A DNA stretch of 64,000 bases from NCBI RefSeq assembly GCF_001518815.1, contig NZ_CP013987.1:3866501-3930500 (forward strand), read 5' to 3'. This DNA comes from Pseudomonas oryzihabitans (GTDB lineage Bacteria > Pseudomonadota > Gammaproteobacteria > Pseudomonadales > Pseudomonadaceae). Made by a program: the position numbers and the translations under genes. Below are positions 8,626-17,898 of this stretch, piece after piece; position 1 is the stretch's first letter; every line of letters starts with the position of its first letter. Below the pieces are notes generated by a model. It was not told where the DNA came from, did not search any database, and saw nothing but the letters and a program-made list of their open reading frames with translations.

Positions 8626-9807
8626 TTACAGCTCGACCTTTACCGCCTGGGAAGCACGCACGGCCTTGGCCCGCGCAGCCTCGATGCTTTCGTCCCGAGC
8701 CAGCGCCACCCCCATGCGACGCTGGCCCTTGACCTCGGGCTTGCCGAACAGCCGCAGCGCGGTATCGGGTTCGGCCAGGGCCGCGCCCAGATTGGCGAAG
8801 GCGGTCTGGCGCGACTCGCCATCCACCAGGATCACCGCCGAGGCCGAAGGGCCGAACTGGCGGATGGTGGGGATCGGCAGGCCGAGAATGGCGCGGGCAT
8901 GCAGGGCGAATTCGGACAGGTCCTGGGAGATCAGGGTCACCAGGCCGGTGTCGTGGGGCCGCGGCGAGACCTCGCTGAACCAGACCTGGTCGCCCTTGAC
9001 GAACAGCTCCACGCCGAACAGGCCGCGACCACCCAGGGCCTCGGTGACGGCGCGGGCGACCCGCTCGGATTCGGCCAGGGCCTTGTCGCTCATGGCCTGG
9101 GGCTGCCAGGACTCGTGGTAGTCGCCCTTGACCTGGCGATGGCCCACCGGCGCGCAGAAGGCAGTACCGCCGACATGACGCACGGTCAGCAGGGTGATCT
9201 CGTAGTCGAAGTCGACGAAGCCCTCGACGATCACCCGGCCCTTGCCCGCCCGTCCGCCTTCCTGGGCGTATTGCCAGGCGGCCTGCAGCTCATCGGCGCT
9301 GCGCAGCAGGCTCTGGCCCTTGCCGGAGGAGCTCATGATCGGCTTGACCACGCAGGGATAGCCCAGCGCCTCGGCGGCGGCGGCGTAGTCTTCGTAGGTA
9401 TCGGCGAAATGATAGGGCGAGGTGGGCAGGCCCAGCTCCTCGGCGGCCAGGCGACGGATGCCTTCGCGATTCATGGTCAGCTGGGCCGCGCGGGCGGTGG
9501 GCACCACGGTATAGCCCTCGCCTTCCAGCTCCACCAGGGTGGCGGTGGCGATGGCCTCGATCTCCGGCACGATGAAGTGCGGCTGCTCGCGCTCGATCAC
9601 CGCACGCAGGGCGGCGCCGTCGAGCATGTCGATGACGTGGCTGCGGTGGGCGACCTGCATGGCCGGGGCATCGGCATAGCGGTCCACGGCGATGACTTCG
9701 ACGCCCAGGCGCTGCAGTTCGATGACGACTTCCTTGCCCAGTTCGCCGGAGCCGCAGAGCAGCACGCGGGTGGCGCTGGGGGACAGGGGGGTACCGATAC
9801 GGGGCAT
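8626..9807 (-). CDS. purT: Formate-dependent phosphoribosylglycinamide formyltransferase PurT
   Basis: ATP-grasp enzyme of purine synthesis: formate + ATP + GAR gives FGAR, an alternative to folate-dependent PurN. 393 residues. N-terminal [31 protein letters not shown] start, the ATP-grasp core [15 protein letters not shown] (about 155-168), then [16 protein letters not shown] and the metal-binding segment [25 protein letters not shown]. It is convergent with the MFS gene and has the DUF1289 gene directly upstream. Confidence 0.97.
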   Translation of the reverse strand: MPRIGTPLSPSATRVLLCGSGELGKEVVIELQRLGVEVIAVDRYADAPAMQVAHRSHVIDMLDGAALRAVIEREQPHFIVPEIEAIATATLVELEGEGYTVVPTARAAQLTMNREGIRRLAAEELGLPTSPYHFADTYEDYAAAAEALGYPCVVKPIMSSSGKGQSLLRSADELQAAWQYAQEGGRAGKGRVIVEGFVDFDYEITLLTVRHVGGTAFCAPVGHRQVKGDYHESWQPQAMSDKALAESERVARAVTEALGGRGLFGVELFVKGDQVWFSEVSPRPHDTGLVTLISQDLSEFALHARAILGLPIPTIRQFGPSASAVILVDGESRQTAFANLGAALAEPDTALRLFGKPEVKGQRRMGVALARDESIEAARAKAVRASQAVKVEL

Positions 9808-9828
9808 GACAGATCTCTCCGACTGATA

Positions 9829-10026
9829 TCAGGTCAGGAAGGCAGCACCGCCCGCCCGCGCACGCTCGTCGCAGCGCAGCAGCACCTCGCGGCGCTCGGC
9901 ATCGCTCATGGACATCCAGCGGGTGATCTCGGCGGCGCTGCGTTGGCAGCCGATGCAGATGTCCTGTTCGTCCAAGGCACAGACATGGACGCAGGGCGAA
10001 CGCACGGGTGAATCGGCGGTGTTCAT
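9829..10026 (-). CDS. DUF1289 small cysteine-rich protein
   Basis: 65 residues from the ATG at 10026. The frame is open further upstream, but that part is the antisense shadow of the Nudix gene. Pattern CVHVCALDEQDICIGCQR then EITRWMSMSDAERREVL is the DUF1289 signature, with four cysteines that probably bind metal. No function is established. It is on the same strand as purT, which starts 21 bases after its stop, so the two may be co-transcribed. Confidence 0.88.
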   Translation of the reverse strand: MNTADSPVRSPCVHVCALDEQDICIGCQRSAAEITRWMSMSDAERREVLLRCDERARAGGAAFLT

Positions 10027-10103
10027 GCGGCTTCCCTCGAATGGCCGCGCATTGTGCCCGTTAATACCCGACTTGGCATGTGCCTTTACCTTGTCGATGC
10101 CGC

Positions 10104-10691
10104 TCAATCCCGCTTGGGCGGTGCCTTGAGCTTGATCCCGGCGTCGTACAGCAGGTTGACCAGCTCGACGATGATCACCGCCGTCAGCCCCCAGATGCGG
10201 TGCTCGCCATACTGATAGCTGGGCACCTGCCAGCGCAGGCCAGCGTGGTCGACCCTGAGGGTGTAGTCCGGCGGCACCTCGCAAAAGAACTGCAGGGGCA
10301 CGGTGAAGATCGCGGCGATCTCGGCTTCGCTGGGAATGTATTCGAGCTGATCGGGAATCAGGGCGACGATGGGCGTCACCGCCAGCCCATAGCGTGACAC
10401 CAGCGGGCTCAGCGGGGCGATCACCTCTACCAGACCGGGCGGCAGGCCGACCTCTTCCTGGGCCTCGCGCAGCGCGGTGGCGACCAGGTCGGCGTCCTCG
10501 GGATCGCGGCGACCACCGGGCAGGGCCACCTCTCCGCCATGGGTGGACAGGTTGCTGGCCCTCAGGGTGAGCAGCAACTCGGGATGCTCGCCGCGGATGA
10601 TGGGCACCAGCACCGCCGCTTCCCGATAGTTCTCGGTGCCGCTCAGGGTGCGCGGCTGATAGTGACGCAGGCGCTGGAGCAACTCATCCAC
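10104..10691 (-). CDS. Nudix hydrolase, CoA pyrophosphatase-like (NudL type)
   Basis: 195 residues from a GTG start at 10691, with AGGGAG 10 bases upstream. The Nudix box reads GGRRDPEDADLVATALREAQEEVGL (about 58-82), preceded by LRASNLSTHGGEVALPG, the UPF0035/NudL signature of enzymes that split CoA or acyl-CoA into phosphopantetheine derivatives and 3',5'-ADP. The exact substrate is inferred from family only. Divergent from the second Nudix gene at 10819. Confidence 0.88.
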   Translation of the reverse strand: MDELLQRLRHYQPRTLSGTENYREAAVLVPIIRGEHPELLLTLRASNLSTHGGEVALPGGRRDPEDADLVATALREAQEEVGLPPGLVEVIAPLSPLVSRYGLAVTPIVALIPDQLEYIPSEAEIAAIFTVPLQFFCEVPPDYTLRVDHAGLRWQVPSYQYGEHRIWGLTAVIIVELVNLLYDAGIKLKAPPKRD

Positions 10692-10818
10692 GCCGGAATT
10701 CTCCCTTGGTCATCGTATCCTCCGGATCATGGCACGCCCGCCGGGCAATCCCAAGCCCAGCCATCGCTTGCGGCTCCCGGGATCACCCCGGCACACTGCA
10801 GCAAAACGAGGATAAGCC

Positions 10819-11373
10819 ATGAAGCATTGCAACCACTGCGGCGGACTGCTGGAAGAGCGCATTCCTGCGGGCGACAACCGGATGCGCCTGGTCTGCAGCC
10901 AGTGCGGCGCGGTGCATTACCAGAATCCGCGGGTGGTGGCCGGCTGCCTGGCGACCTGGGAAGGCCGGGTGCTGCTCTGCCAGCGCGCCATTGAGCCGCG
11001 ACGCGGCTACTGGACGCTGCCGGCGGGTTTCATGGAGAACGGCGAGACCACGCTTGAGGCCGCGGCCCGCGAAACCTTCGAGGAAGCCGGCGCCCAGGTG
11101 CGAGGCCTGGAGCTCTATACGCTCTTCGATCTGCCGCACATCGATCAGATCTACATGCTGTTCCGCGCCGAACTGGTCGACGGACGCTTCGGCGTCGGCG
11201 AGGAGAGCCTGGACGTACGCCTTCTGGACGAAGCCGACATCCCCTGGTCGTCTCTGGCTTTTCCGACCATCAAGCGAACACTAGAATGCTTTTTCGCTGA
11301 CCGCCGTCAGGGCGACTTTCCGCTGCGCCATGAGGGCATGGCACCCATGGTGGTCGAGCGCAAGCCTGCCTGA
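10819..11373 (+). CDS. Nudix hydrolase with N-terminal zinc ribbon
   Basis: 184 residues. An N-terminal zinc ribbon (CNHCGG at 4-9 and CSQCGA at about 28-33) is joined to a Nudix domain with box GFMENGETTLEAAARETFEEAGAQV (about 73-97). This layout (Nudix_N_2 plus NUDIX) is common in proteobacteria and related to the NADH pyrophosphatase/ADP-ribose hydrolase group, though shorter than NudC. Probably housekeeping of nucleotide derivatives; substrate not determined. The L,D-transpeptidase gene follows 23 bases later and may be co-transcribed. Confidence 0.88.
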   Translation: MKHCNHCGGLLEERIPAGDNRMRLVCSQCGAVHYQNPRVVAGCLATWEGRVLLCQRAIEPRRGYWTLPAGFMENGETTLEAAARETFEEAGAQVRGLELYTLFDLPHIDQIYMLFRAELVDGRFGVGEESLDVRLLDEADIPWSSLAFPTIKRTLECFFADRRQGDFPLRHEGMAPMVVERKPA

Positions 11374-11396
11374 GCCTTTCCGAGGATCTTCCCGAC

Positions 11397-11933
11397 ATGC
11401 GTCCGTTGCACCTGTTGTTGGCGCTCTGCTATGTGCTGTGCGGTTCGTTGCTTCCCCCGTTGGCTCAAGCCAGCACCAGCGTCACGGTGATCCGCCAGCC
11501 GGCCGCGCCGTTGATCGACAAGGTGCTGGTGATCAAGTCGCGCAATCAGTTGCAGCTGCTCAGCGGCAATACCGTGATGAAGTCCTATCGCGTCTCGCTG
11601 GGCAAGAATCCCCGCGGCCCCAAGCTGCGCGAGGGCGACCAGCGCACGCCGGAAGGCTTCTACTGGATCGACTGGCGCAAGACCAGCGACAAGTTCAACC
11701 TGGCCATGCACATCTCCTATCCCAACCGGGAGGATCTGGCCCGCGCACGCCAGGCTGGCGTGCCCCCCGGCAGCATGATCATGCTGCATGGCACGCCCAT
11801 CGACGAGGAATACCCCGAGTGGTATTTCAACTCGCTGAACTGGACCAATGGCTGCGTCGCGCTGACCAACCATGACATGCGCGAGGTCTGGGGGCTGGTC
11901 AAGGATGGCACCATGATCGAGATCCGCCCCTGA
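11397..11933 (+). CDS. L,D-transpeptidase (YkuD domain), periplasmic
   Basis: 178 residues with an N-terminal signal peptide ending around residue 24 (LAQA). The YkuD domain spans about 40-177. The catalytic motif is HGTP (H131) and then NWTNGCVALTNHDM, with nucleophile Cys153. Such enzymes make 3-3 peptidoglycan crosslinks or attach lipoproteins to peptidoglycan; the short YafK-like form (no LysM domain) is seen here. It follows the zinc-ribbon Nudix gene closely. Confidence 0.9.
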   Translation: MRPLHLLLALCYVLCGSLLPPLAQASTSVTVIRQPAAPLIDKVLVIKSRNQLQLLSGNTVMKSYRVSLGKNPRGPKLREGDQRTPEGFYWIDWRKTSDKFNLAMHISYPNREDLARARQAGVPPGSMIMLHGTPIDEEYPEWYFNSLNWTNGCVALTNHDMREVWGLVKDGTMIEIRP

Positions 11934-11940
11934 GAGCCGA

Positions 11941-12141
11941 TCCAAAGGCTGCTACGCGTCGGCCAAACCGCGTTGAAGAGGCCCTGGGTCGCCAGCCCGA
12001 CCTGGGCGGCCCCGTCGCAATGCTCATCTACCCTTCGTAAACTCGCGCGCGAGCCCGGTCGAGCGCGAGTCCGATCCGCTTCCGCAGGTGTCTTCGCGGG
12101 GCCGCCCAGGCCTTGTTTGGCTCTAGCTCGCGAGCCTTTGA
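11941..12141. repeat. Long palindromic intergenic element C
   Basis: About 200 bp between two convergent genes. Outer arms CAAAGGCT...GGCCAAAC and GTTTGGCT...AGCCTTTG are inverted. A perfect 14-bp inverted pair CCTGGGCGGCCCCG (12001-12014) / CGGGGCCGCCCAGG (12097-12110) lies inside. The core at 12019-12044 matches the core of element B (reverse complement of 32691-32716) at 23 of 26 bases. It starts within 8 bases of the transpeptidase stop. Interpreted as a member of the same dispersed palindrome family as B; it may also serve as a terminator. Confidence 0.7.
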
Positions 12142-12172
12142 ACAGACTCCGCGCCGATAGGCTTCCCCTGCC

Positions 12173-13327
12173 CTACCCTGCCACCTGCTCCGCGGGCGAG
12201 ACGATGCTGGTCTTGCCCCGCGAACGGCCGCTGCTCAGGTAGTCCGCGATGGATTCCTGGGTGACTTCGCCGAGGAAGTCGTTGTCGGCGCTGAGTACCG
12301 GCAGCCAGGAAGTGTTGAACTGGTACATGCGTGACAGCAGGATGCGCAGGTGCTCGTCGAAGGCCGCGGTCGCCTTGAACGGGGTGACGAAGGGCGCGAC
12401 CGGACCGCTCTGACCGCGCAGGTCACGGCGCCGCACATAGCCCAGCCCCTTGTTGGCCGCATCGGTCACCACCAGGTAGCGGCGGTCGTGCTCTTCCATC
12501 AACTCCACGGCGTCGCCGATCAGGGTCTCGGCCTGGATGGCGGGTGCATTGTCGGCGGCGTCTTCGGCGCGGATCAGCAGCAGACGCTTGAGGGTGCTGT
12601 CCTGACCGACGAAGTTGCTGACGAAGTCATCCTTGGGATGCGCCAGCAGGGTGTCCGGATGATCGAACTGCACCAGGCGCCCGCCGCGGAAAACGGCGAT
12701 CTTGTCGCCCAGGCGGATGGCCTCGTCGATATCGTGGCTGACCATGATCACCGTCTTGTTCAGCGCCCGCTGCATCTGGAAGAACTCGTTCTGGATGGCG
12801 TCGCGGTTGATCGGATCCACCGCGCCGAAGGGTTCGTCCATCAACAACAGCGGCGCCTCGGCTGCCAGGGCGCGGATCACGCCGATGCGCTGCTGCTGGC
12901 CGCCGGACAGCTCGCGTGGATAGCGCGAGAGGTACTGCTTGGGTTCGAGCTGCACCATGCTCATCAGCTCGGTGGCGCGCTCGCGGCACTTCTTCTTGTC
13001 CCAGCCCAGCAGCTTGGGCACCACGGTGATGTTTTCCTCGATGGTCATGTTGGGAAACAGGCCGATCTGCTGGATCACGTAGCCGATATGCCGCCGCAGG
13101 GTCACCTCGTCGATGCCGGTGGTGTCCTCGCCATTGATCAGCACCCGCCCCGAGGTGGGCTCGATGAGGCGGTTGATCATCTTCAGGGTGGTGGTCTTGC
13201 CGCAGCCGGAGGGGCCCAGGAAGACGCAGATCTGGCCTTCTTCGACGGTGAGGCTCACGGCATCCACCGCGGTCACGTCCTTGCCATGCTGCTTGAAGGT
13301 CTTGGTCAGGCGGTCGAGTTCGATCAT
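12173..13327 (-). CDS. Osmoprotectant ABC transporter ATP-binding protein (OpuCA/OsmV type)
   Basis: 384 residues from the ATG at 13327 (MIELDRLTKTF). The upstream extension of the frame is antisense to the permease and was rejected. Walker A GPSGCGKTTT, signature LSGGQQQR and Walker B LLLMDEP are present. After the ATPase domain (to about 240) come two CBS domains, as in OpuCA/ProV-like ATPases of glycine betaine, choline and carnitine importers, where they sense ionic strength. Last gene of a four-gene operon, 10 bases after the permease stop. Confidence 0.92.
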   Translation of the reverse strand: MIELDRLTKTFKQHGKDVTAVDAVSLTVEEGQICVFLGPSGCGKTTTLKMINRLIEPTSGRVLINGEDTTGIDEVTLRRHIGYVIQQIGLFPNMTIEENITVVPKLLGWDKKKCRERATELMSMVQLEPKQYLSRYPRELSGGQQQRIGVIRALAAEAPLLLMDEPFGAVDPINRDAIQNEFFQMQRALNKTVIMVSHDIDEAIRLGDKIAVFRGGRLVQFDHPDTLLAHPKDDFVSNFVGQDSTLKRLLLIRAEDAADNAPAIQAETLIGDAVELMEEHDRRYLVVTDAANKGLGYVRRRDLRGQSGPVAPFVTPFKATAAFDEHLRILLSRMYQFNTSWLPVLSADNDFLGEVTQESIADYLSSGRSRGKTSIVSPAEQVAG

Positions 13328-13337
13328 CTGGGATTCC

Positions 13338-13997
13338 TTAATGAGCGCTGCGCAGGCCGCGCGGAGTGAGGCGACGTTGCAGCCACTGCAGGACGAGGTC
13401 GGCGACGATGGCCAGCAGACTGACCAGCACGGCACCGACGATGAGCGTGGCCATGTCGCTGCGGCTGATGGAGGTAAGGATGAGCACCCCCAGGCCACCG
13501 GCGCCGATGGTGGCGGCGATGGTCATGACGCCGATGTTCATGACCACGGCGGTGCGCACTCCGGCGAGGATCACCGGCAGGGCAATGGGCAGTTCGACCA
13601 TGCGCAGGCGCTGCCAGAAGGTCATGCCGATGCCGGCACCCGCCTCGCGAATGCCCGGCTCGACGCTGGTCAGCGCCAGGTAGGTATTCCTCAGGATCGG
13701 CAGCAGCGAGTAGAGAAAGACCGCGGTGATGGCGGGCAGCGGACCAAGTCCCTGGCCGAACTTGGAATAGAACGGCAGCAAGAGGCCGAACAGGGCGATG
13801 GACGGCACCGTCATGACCACCGTGGCCAGCGCCTGCAGGGGACCGGCCAGCCAGGGATAGCGGGTCATGAGGATGCCCAGGGGTACCCCCACCAGGATCG
13901 CCAGGGTCACGGCGATGCCTACCAGGGTGATGTGCTGGCGGGTCAGCTCGAGTACCTGCAGCCAGTCGATATGATTGAAGGAGGTGACGAAATCCAT
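13338..13997 (-). CDS. Osmoprotectant ABC transporter permease (OpuCB type)
   Basis: 219-residue inner-membrane permease with about six hydrophobic segments and the BPD_transp_1 EAA loop (EAGAGIGMTFWQRLRMVELPIALP at about 125-148, written EAAxxxG-like). It pairs with the second permease at 14913-15623 in a heterodimeric channel. It lies 3 bases after the binding-protein stop. Confidence 0.92.
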   Translation of the reverse strand: MDFVTSFNHIDWLQVLELTRQHITLVGIAVTLAILVGVPLGILMTRYPWLAGPLQALATVVMTVPSIALFGLLLPFYSKFGQGLGPLPAITAVFLYSLLPILRNTYLALTSVEPGIREAGAGIGMTFWQRLRMVELPIALPVILAGVRTAVVMNIGVMTIAATIGAGGLGVLILTSISRSDMATLIVGAVLVSLLAIVADLVLQWLQRRLTPRGLRSAH

Positions 13998-14000
13998 GGG

Positions 14001-14903
14001 TCATTGCCCTCCGCTTAGGGGGTGCTGGGCGAGGAAATCGCGGGCCACCTGGGCTGGCGTCTGTCGCTCGATGTCCACCTTGGCGTTGAGCTGGCGCATG
14101 GTGGCCTGGTCCAGGCTTTCGGCCAGGGGCTTGAGCAATGCGGCGAGATCGGGATGCTTAGCCAGGTACCGAACGTTGACCACCGGCGCTGCGGTGTAGT
14201 CGGGGAAATAGCCCTTGTCATCCTCCAGCACCTTGAGCTTGAAGGCATCCAGGCGGCCGTCGGTGGTGTAGACGAGGCCCGTGAATACCTGGCCATTGCG
14301 CAGGGCGGTGTAGACCAGCCCTGGATCCATCTGACGGATGTCGTCGCGGGTGTACTTCAGCCCATAGGCCTTCACCAGCCCGGCGAGGCCGTCGGAGCGA
14401 TTGGCGAATTCGATGTCCAGGGCCGTCAGGTGCTGCTTGCCGGCTTCGGCTTCGAGCAGCCGGGCCAGGTCACTGATACTGTTCAGCTCGGGATGCTGCT
14501 GGGCGACCTTTTCCGGCAACGCCAGCGCATAGGTGTTGTTGAAGCGGGTGGGAGCGAGCCAGGCCAGGCCGACCTTGGCGTCCAGCTGCTTGACTCGCTG
14601 GTAGGAGGCGTCCTTGTCCAGGCGTTCGGTGACGTGGTTGTAGGCGACCAGCGAGGTACCGGTGTATTCCCAGGTGAGGTCGAGCTGGGCGTTCTTCACA
14701 CCGTTCCAGGCGATGGTGCTGCCCAGACCACCGACGATCTCCGGCTGATAGCCGTGCTGGGCCAGATACTGGCCGGTGAGTTCGCCAAGGATGGCCTGCT
14801 CGGTAAAGACCTTGGCACCGATGCGGATCGGGTCGGCCTGGGCAGTACTAGCCAGGATGAGACCGAACCAGGCCGCGCCGAGGGCGATAAGCAACTTTTT
14901 CAT
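14001..14903 (-). CDS. Osmoprotectant-binding periplasmic protein (OpuCC/OsmF type)
   Basis: 300 residues with a cleavable signal peptide (about 1-23, STAQA). The mature part starts DPIRIGAKVFTEQAILGEL, the OpuAC/QAT substrate-binding start. Tyr and Trp residues that can form the aromatic cage for a quaternary amine occur in LTWEYTGTSL and VGLAWLAP. No lipobox, so a soluble periplasmic protein. Lies 9 bases after the first permease in the operon. Confidence 0.92.
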   Translation of the reverse strand: MKKLLIALGAAWFGLILASTAQADPIRIGAKVFTEQAILGELTGQYLAQHGYQPEIVGGLGSTIAWNGVKNAQLDLTWEYTGTSLVAYNHVTERLDKDASYQRVKQLDAKVGLAWLAPTRFNNTYALALPEKVAQQHPELNSISDLARLLEAEAGKQHLTALDIEFANRSDGLAGLVKAYGLKYTRDDIRQMDPGLVYTALRNGQVFTGLVYTTDGRLDAFKLKVLEDDKGYFPDYTAAPVVNVRYLAKHPDLAALLKPLAESLDQATMRQLNAKVDIERQTPAQVARDFLAQHPLSGGQ

Positions 14904-14912
14904 CTCGTCTCC

Positions 14913-15623
14913 TTAGCGGGCCAGGCCGCGTTCCAGCCAAAGGCGGCTGGCGAGCAGCACCAGACCGTCGAGCAGCAGCGCCAGCAGCGCGGTGGCAGCG
15001 GCACCCAGCAGCAGCTGGGGCTGGTTCTCCAGGGCAATGGCGGGAAAGATCAGGCTGCCCAGGCTGTTGGCGCCGATCAGGAATACCAGTGGCGTGGTAC
15101 CGACGTTGATCGCCAGGGCAACCCGCACCCCGCCGATGATGATGGGTACCGCATTGGGCAGCTCCACCTTGGTCAGCACCTGGGTAGGCGTCATGCCGAT
15201 GCCGGTGGCGGCCTCCTTGAGCGAGCCCGGTACGTTCTTCAGGCCCTCGTAGGTGTTACGCACGATGGGCAGCAGCGAGGCGAGAAACAGTGCCAGGATC
15301 GCGGGACCGTCACCGATGCCGACGATGCCCAGGGCGATGGCCAGCACCGCCAGCGGCGGCACGGTATTGCCGATGTTGAACACCTGCATGAAGCGTTCGG
15401 CACTACGGGCGAAGCGGGGCCGACTGAGCATTACCCCGGCCGGTATGCCCACCAGCAGGGCAAGAACCATGGAGACGGCCACCAGGTAGAGGTGAGCCTG
15501 GAGATAGAACAGCAGATCCGCGCGATAGGTACCGAGGGTGTCCCTACCGATCCAGTGCACCAGCAGTGCCAGGATCACCACTCCCACGGCCGTGCCGAGC
15601 AGGAGGGTCTTGAACTTCGCCAT
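14913..15623 (-). CDS. Osmoprotectant ABC transporter permease (OpuCD type), first gene of operon
   Basis: 236 residues from ATG 15623 (MAKFKTLLLG). The longer frame adds about 48 residues without membrane character. It has about six membrane segments and the permease loop EAATGIGMTPTQVLTKVELPNAVP. As first gene of the operon (permease, binding protein, permease, ATPase) its long upstream region probably carries the osmotic control. Confidence 0.9.
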   Translation of the reverse strand: MAKFKTLLLGTAVGVVILALLVHWIGRDTLGTYRADLLFYLQAHLYLVAVSMVLALLVGIPAGVMLSRPRFARSAERFMQVFNIGNTVPPLAVLAIALGIVGIGDGPAILALFLASLLPIVRNTYEGLKNVPGSLKEAATGIGMTPTQVLTKVELPNAVPIIIGGVRVALAINVGTTPLVFLIGANSLGSLIFPAIALENQPQLLLGAAATALLALLLDGLVLLASRLWLERGLAR

Positions 15624-16342
15624 GTCAGGCTCCTTCAACGAGCGGACAGGCCGCATGCCTTCCGAGTGCGGACCTCGCGACAGGAGCGAGGCGCAGGACG
15701 GCTGTCCGGGTTCAGGGTCGAGACACAGCAGGGCATGGCGGGTATGCCGGCTGGACCAACGGGGCACTGCGGATCTCGGATCTGCCTAGCCCTTGGGTGT
15801 CGCTCCCTGGGGAATGACATGGCGCCTTGCCTCGACCGAAGAGATTGACGCCCATCGCAGTCGATAGTTCGCCAGCTCCTTTTCAGGCTAACCCAATAGA
15901 CTCACTCAATGTCAACCCGTGGGCGATAACCGCTTCGCTTGAGCTCCAAAAACGCCTGGATAAAGGGCTTCGCGTGATCCCGGCAACAGGAGCCCGATCT
16001 AGAGCGGCTGGCTAGTTTGTGACAATAAATTTAATGCTCTGACTGTTAGCCAGCTGGCAAGACACGCAAGACATCCATCACAACTTCCCGGGCAACCCGC
16101 TTCGGTTTCGTGGAAGAGCACACAGGCAAGGTGACGTATGGTCATCCCTGAAACATCTTTCTGTGAGCCAGTGCGGCGCCGAGCGTTTGACAGCCCTTTA
16201 TCATTCTGACGAGTGGCTGACGCTTTGAGGGAACATTCAGCCCAACCAAGGTCCATAGGTGGCCCAGTGATAGCACCAAGTGTCGTTTCTGGTACCGCTA
16301 TAAAAACAGACTATTCATCGAGCTAACTTCAAAGGGAACGTT
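15624..16342. other. 719-bp non-coding region upstream of the osmoprotectant operon
   Basis: No convincing gene on either strand. Frames present are short and R/S/C-rich. The part nearest the operon is GC-rich; 15870-16330 is clearly more AT-rich than the surroundings. A TATAAA at 16299-16304 could be the -10 for the 63-codon ORF that follows. The length fits a leader/promoter region for an osmotically induced operon, but no riboswitch was recognised. Confidence 0.5.
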
Positions 16343-16534
16343 ATGAATGACATGACGGCTTGTGCATCGTTGGACTCCGCTACTCTGTCTTCTGCCCCCG
16401 TCCTGCTGCTGCAACCCAAAGTGGAAAATTGGGTGGTGGTGTATGCGCACGGTGGCCTGATCGCCGACTTCGATGACGAGGCTTCAGCCCGCCGCGAAGC
16501 CGAGCAGTGGGCTGGAATCTGCCTGCGTCGCTAA
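16343..16534 (+). CDS. 63-residue hypothetical protein
   Basis: Small ORF with AAAGGGAAC just before its ATG and a TATAAA about 40 bases upstream. The C-terminal half (ENWVVVYAHGGLIADFDDEASARREAEQWAG) reads like a small alpha/beta or helix-forming domain with ordinary codon use, unlike shadow frames. No signal peptide and no recognised family. It stands alone in an AT-rich gap, so an accessory gene is possible. Confidence 0.5.
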   Translation: MNDMTACASLDSATLSSAPVLLLQPKVENWVVVYAHGGLIADFDDEASARREAEQWAGICLRR

Positions 16535-16848
16535 AGACCGCTATCGGATGACCTGCCTGCGCCGTCAACGGACGGAAAAGCAGTCACAGGCAGCTCATCA
16601 CTCGCCACAGCGCTCTCTCCCCCTCTTCAGTAGTAGCTTGCCCGCTAGGCGACCCACCGCCGGGGTCCATGCTGCCCAGGCTTTACCCAGCTCGCATTTC
16701 CAACGCTTTCGTCCGGCCGTAACGTTGTCTGGCGCACCTTCTGAGCGTTGCGCTGCAACTTCCCTGCGACTCTTCAGGCCTCATGGCGGATCGGGCATTC
16801 GCTGCCCGTCATTCCTACCGTCTGCCGTCACTGTCCGGGACCTTGCCG
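16535..16848 (+). other. Gap between the 63-residue ORF and the glycoside hydrolase
   Basis: 314 bases with no supported gene, pyrimidine-rich in its middle (16590-16760). Presumably carries the promoter of the hydrolase; no motif was clear enough to name. Confidence 0.4.
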
Positions 16849-17898
16849 ATGACGTTACGCCTGAAACTCACCTGCACCGCCTTGTTTGCCCTTCTCTCCT
16901 GCCTGGTGACCGCGCCGGCCGTCCAGGCCGAGCCTCGTGATTTCCCCACCGACCTGGTCGGACTGAATTTTTCCGGAGCCGGCTTCGCTCCCCACGTATT
17001 GCCTGGCAAACCCGGGACCAACTACTTCTTCCCCGACGCCGGTCATTACCGGCGCTGGTCGGCCAAGGGCATCCGGGTGATCCGCTTCCCGGTCATCTGG
17101 GAACGTCTCCAGCCTCGCCTGGGGCAACCGCTGGATCCTGTCTATGCCAAGCTGATCGACCAGACCCTGGATCACGCCAAGCGCTATCGCATGAGCGTGA
17201 TCCTGGATCTGCACAACTACATGAGATACCGCGGCCAGGTCATCGGCAGTGCGGCCGTGCCCTACCCGGCCTATGCCGATGTCCTGCGACGAATTGCCCA
17301 GCGCTGGCACGCCCATCCCGCCCTCGCTGCCTACGACATCATGAACGAGCCCCACGATGCCGTTGAGCAGTGGCCGATCGCCGCGCAGCACGGCATCGAT
17401 GCAGTACGCGATGTGGATCGCGCGCGGCCGATCCTGATCGAGGGCAATGGTTGGTCCAGCAGCTATCTCTGGCCGCGCTACAACGCCAAGCTGCTCGGGC
17501 TCAAGGATCCGGCGGACAACCTGATCTATTCGGCGCACGTCTATTTCGACAATGACGGCGGTGGCAAATACCTCAGGAAGGACATGACCGACTTCGATCC
17601 GGACGTCGGCATCCGCCGGGTCGAGCCGTTCATCACCTGGCTCAAACAGCATGGCAAGCGCGGCCATATCGGCGAATTCGGCGTCCCAGACAACGACCCG
17701 CGCTGGCTGGCAGCAATGGACCGGCTGCTGGCCCGTCTGCGCAAGGAATGCATTCCGGCCATGTACTGGGCAGCCGGCCCCAACTGGGGCGATTACCCCC
17801 TGGCGATCGAGCCGGTCAAAGGCAAACCCCGCCCGCAATGGGCAGTACTGCAGAAGTACGTGAAACCTGCCGACTGCGCCGATGTAGGTCCTCGCTAA
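16849..17898 (+). CDS. Secreted glycoside hydrolase family 5 (endoglucanase-like)
   Basis: 349 residues from ATG 16849, chosen because it starts a clean signal peptide (MTLRLKLTC... cleaved near AVQA-E, residue 27). A longer start at 16783 would bury the signal. The (beta/alpha)8 GH5 fold shows LDLHNY (about 119-124), acid/base E167 in IMNEPHD, HVY with H230, and nucleophile E276 in GHIGEFGVP, then W307. Likely cleaves beta-1,4-linked glucan or related polysaccharide outside the cytoplasm; substrate not determined. No carbohydrate-binding module. The acyltransferase gene follows 297 bases later. Confidence 0.88.
   Translation: MTLRLKLTCTALFALLSCLVTAPAVQAEPRDFPTDLVGLNFSGAGFAPHVLPGKPGTNYFFPDAGHYRRWSAKGIRVIRFPVIWERLQPRLGQPLDPVYAKLIDQTLDHAKRYRMSVILDLHNYMRYRGQVIGSAAVPYPAYADVLRRIAQRWHAHPALAAYDIMNEPHDAVEQWPIAAQHGIDAVRDVDRARPILIEGNGWSSSYLWPRYNAKLLGLKDPADNLIYSAHVYFDNDGGGKYLRKDMTDFDPDVGIRRVEPFITWLKQHGKRGHIGEFGVPDNDPRWLAAMDRLLARLRKECIPAMYWAAGPNWGDYPLAIEPVKGKPRPQWAVLQKYVKPADCADVGPR

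Noticed and set aside
15999..16256. 85-codon minus-strand frame in the osmoprotectant leader
   Set aside because: Cys/Ser-rich chance frame with no ribosome site or recognisable fold.
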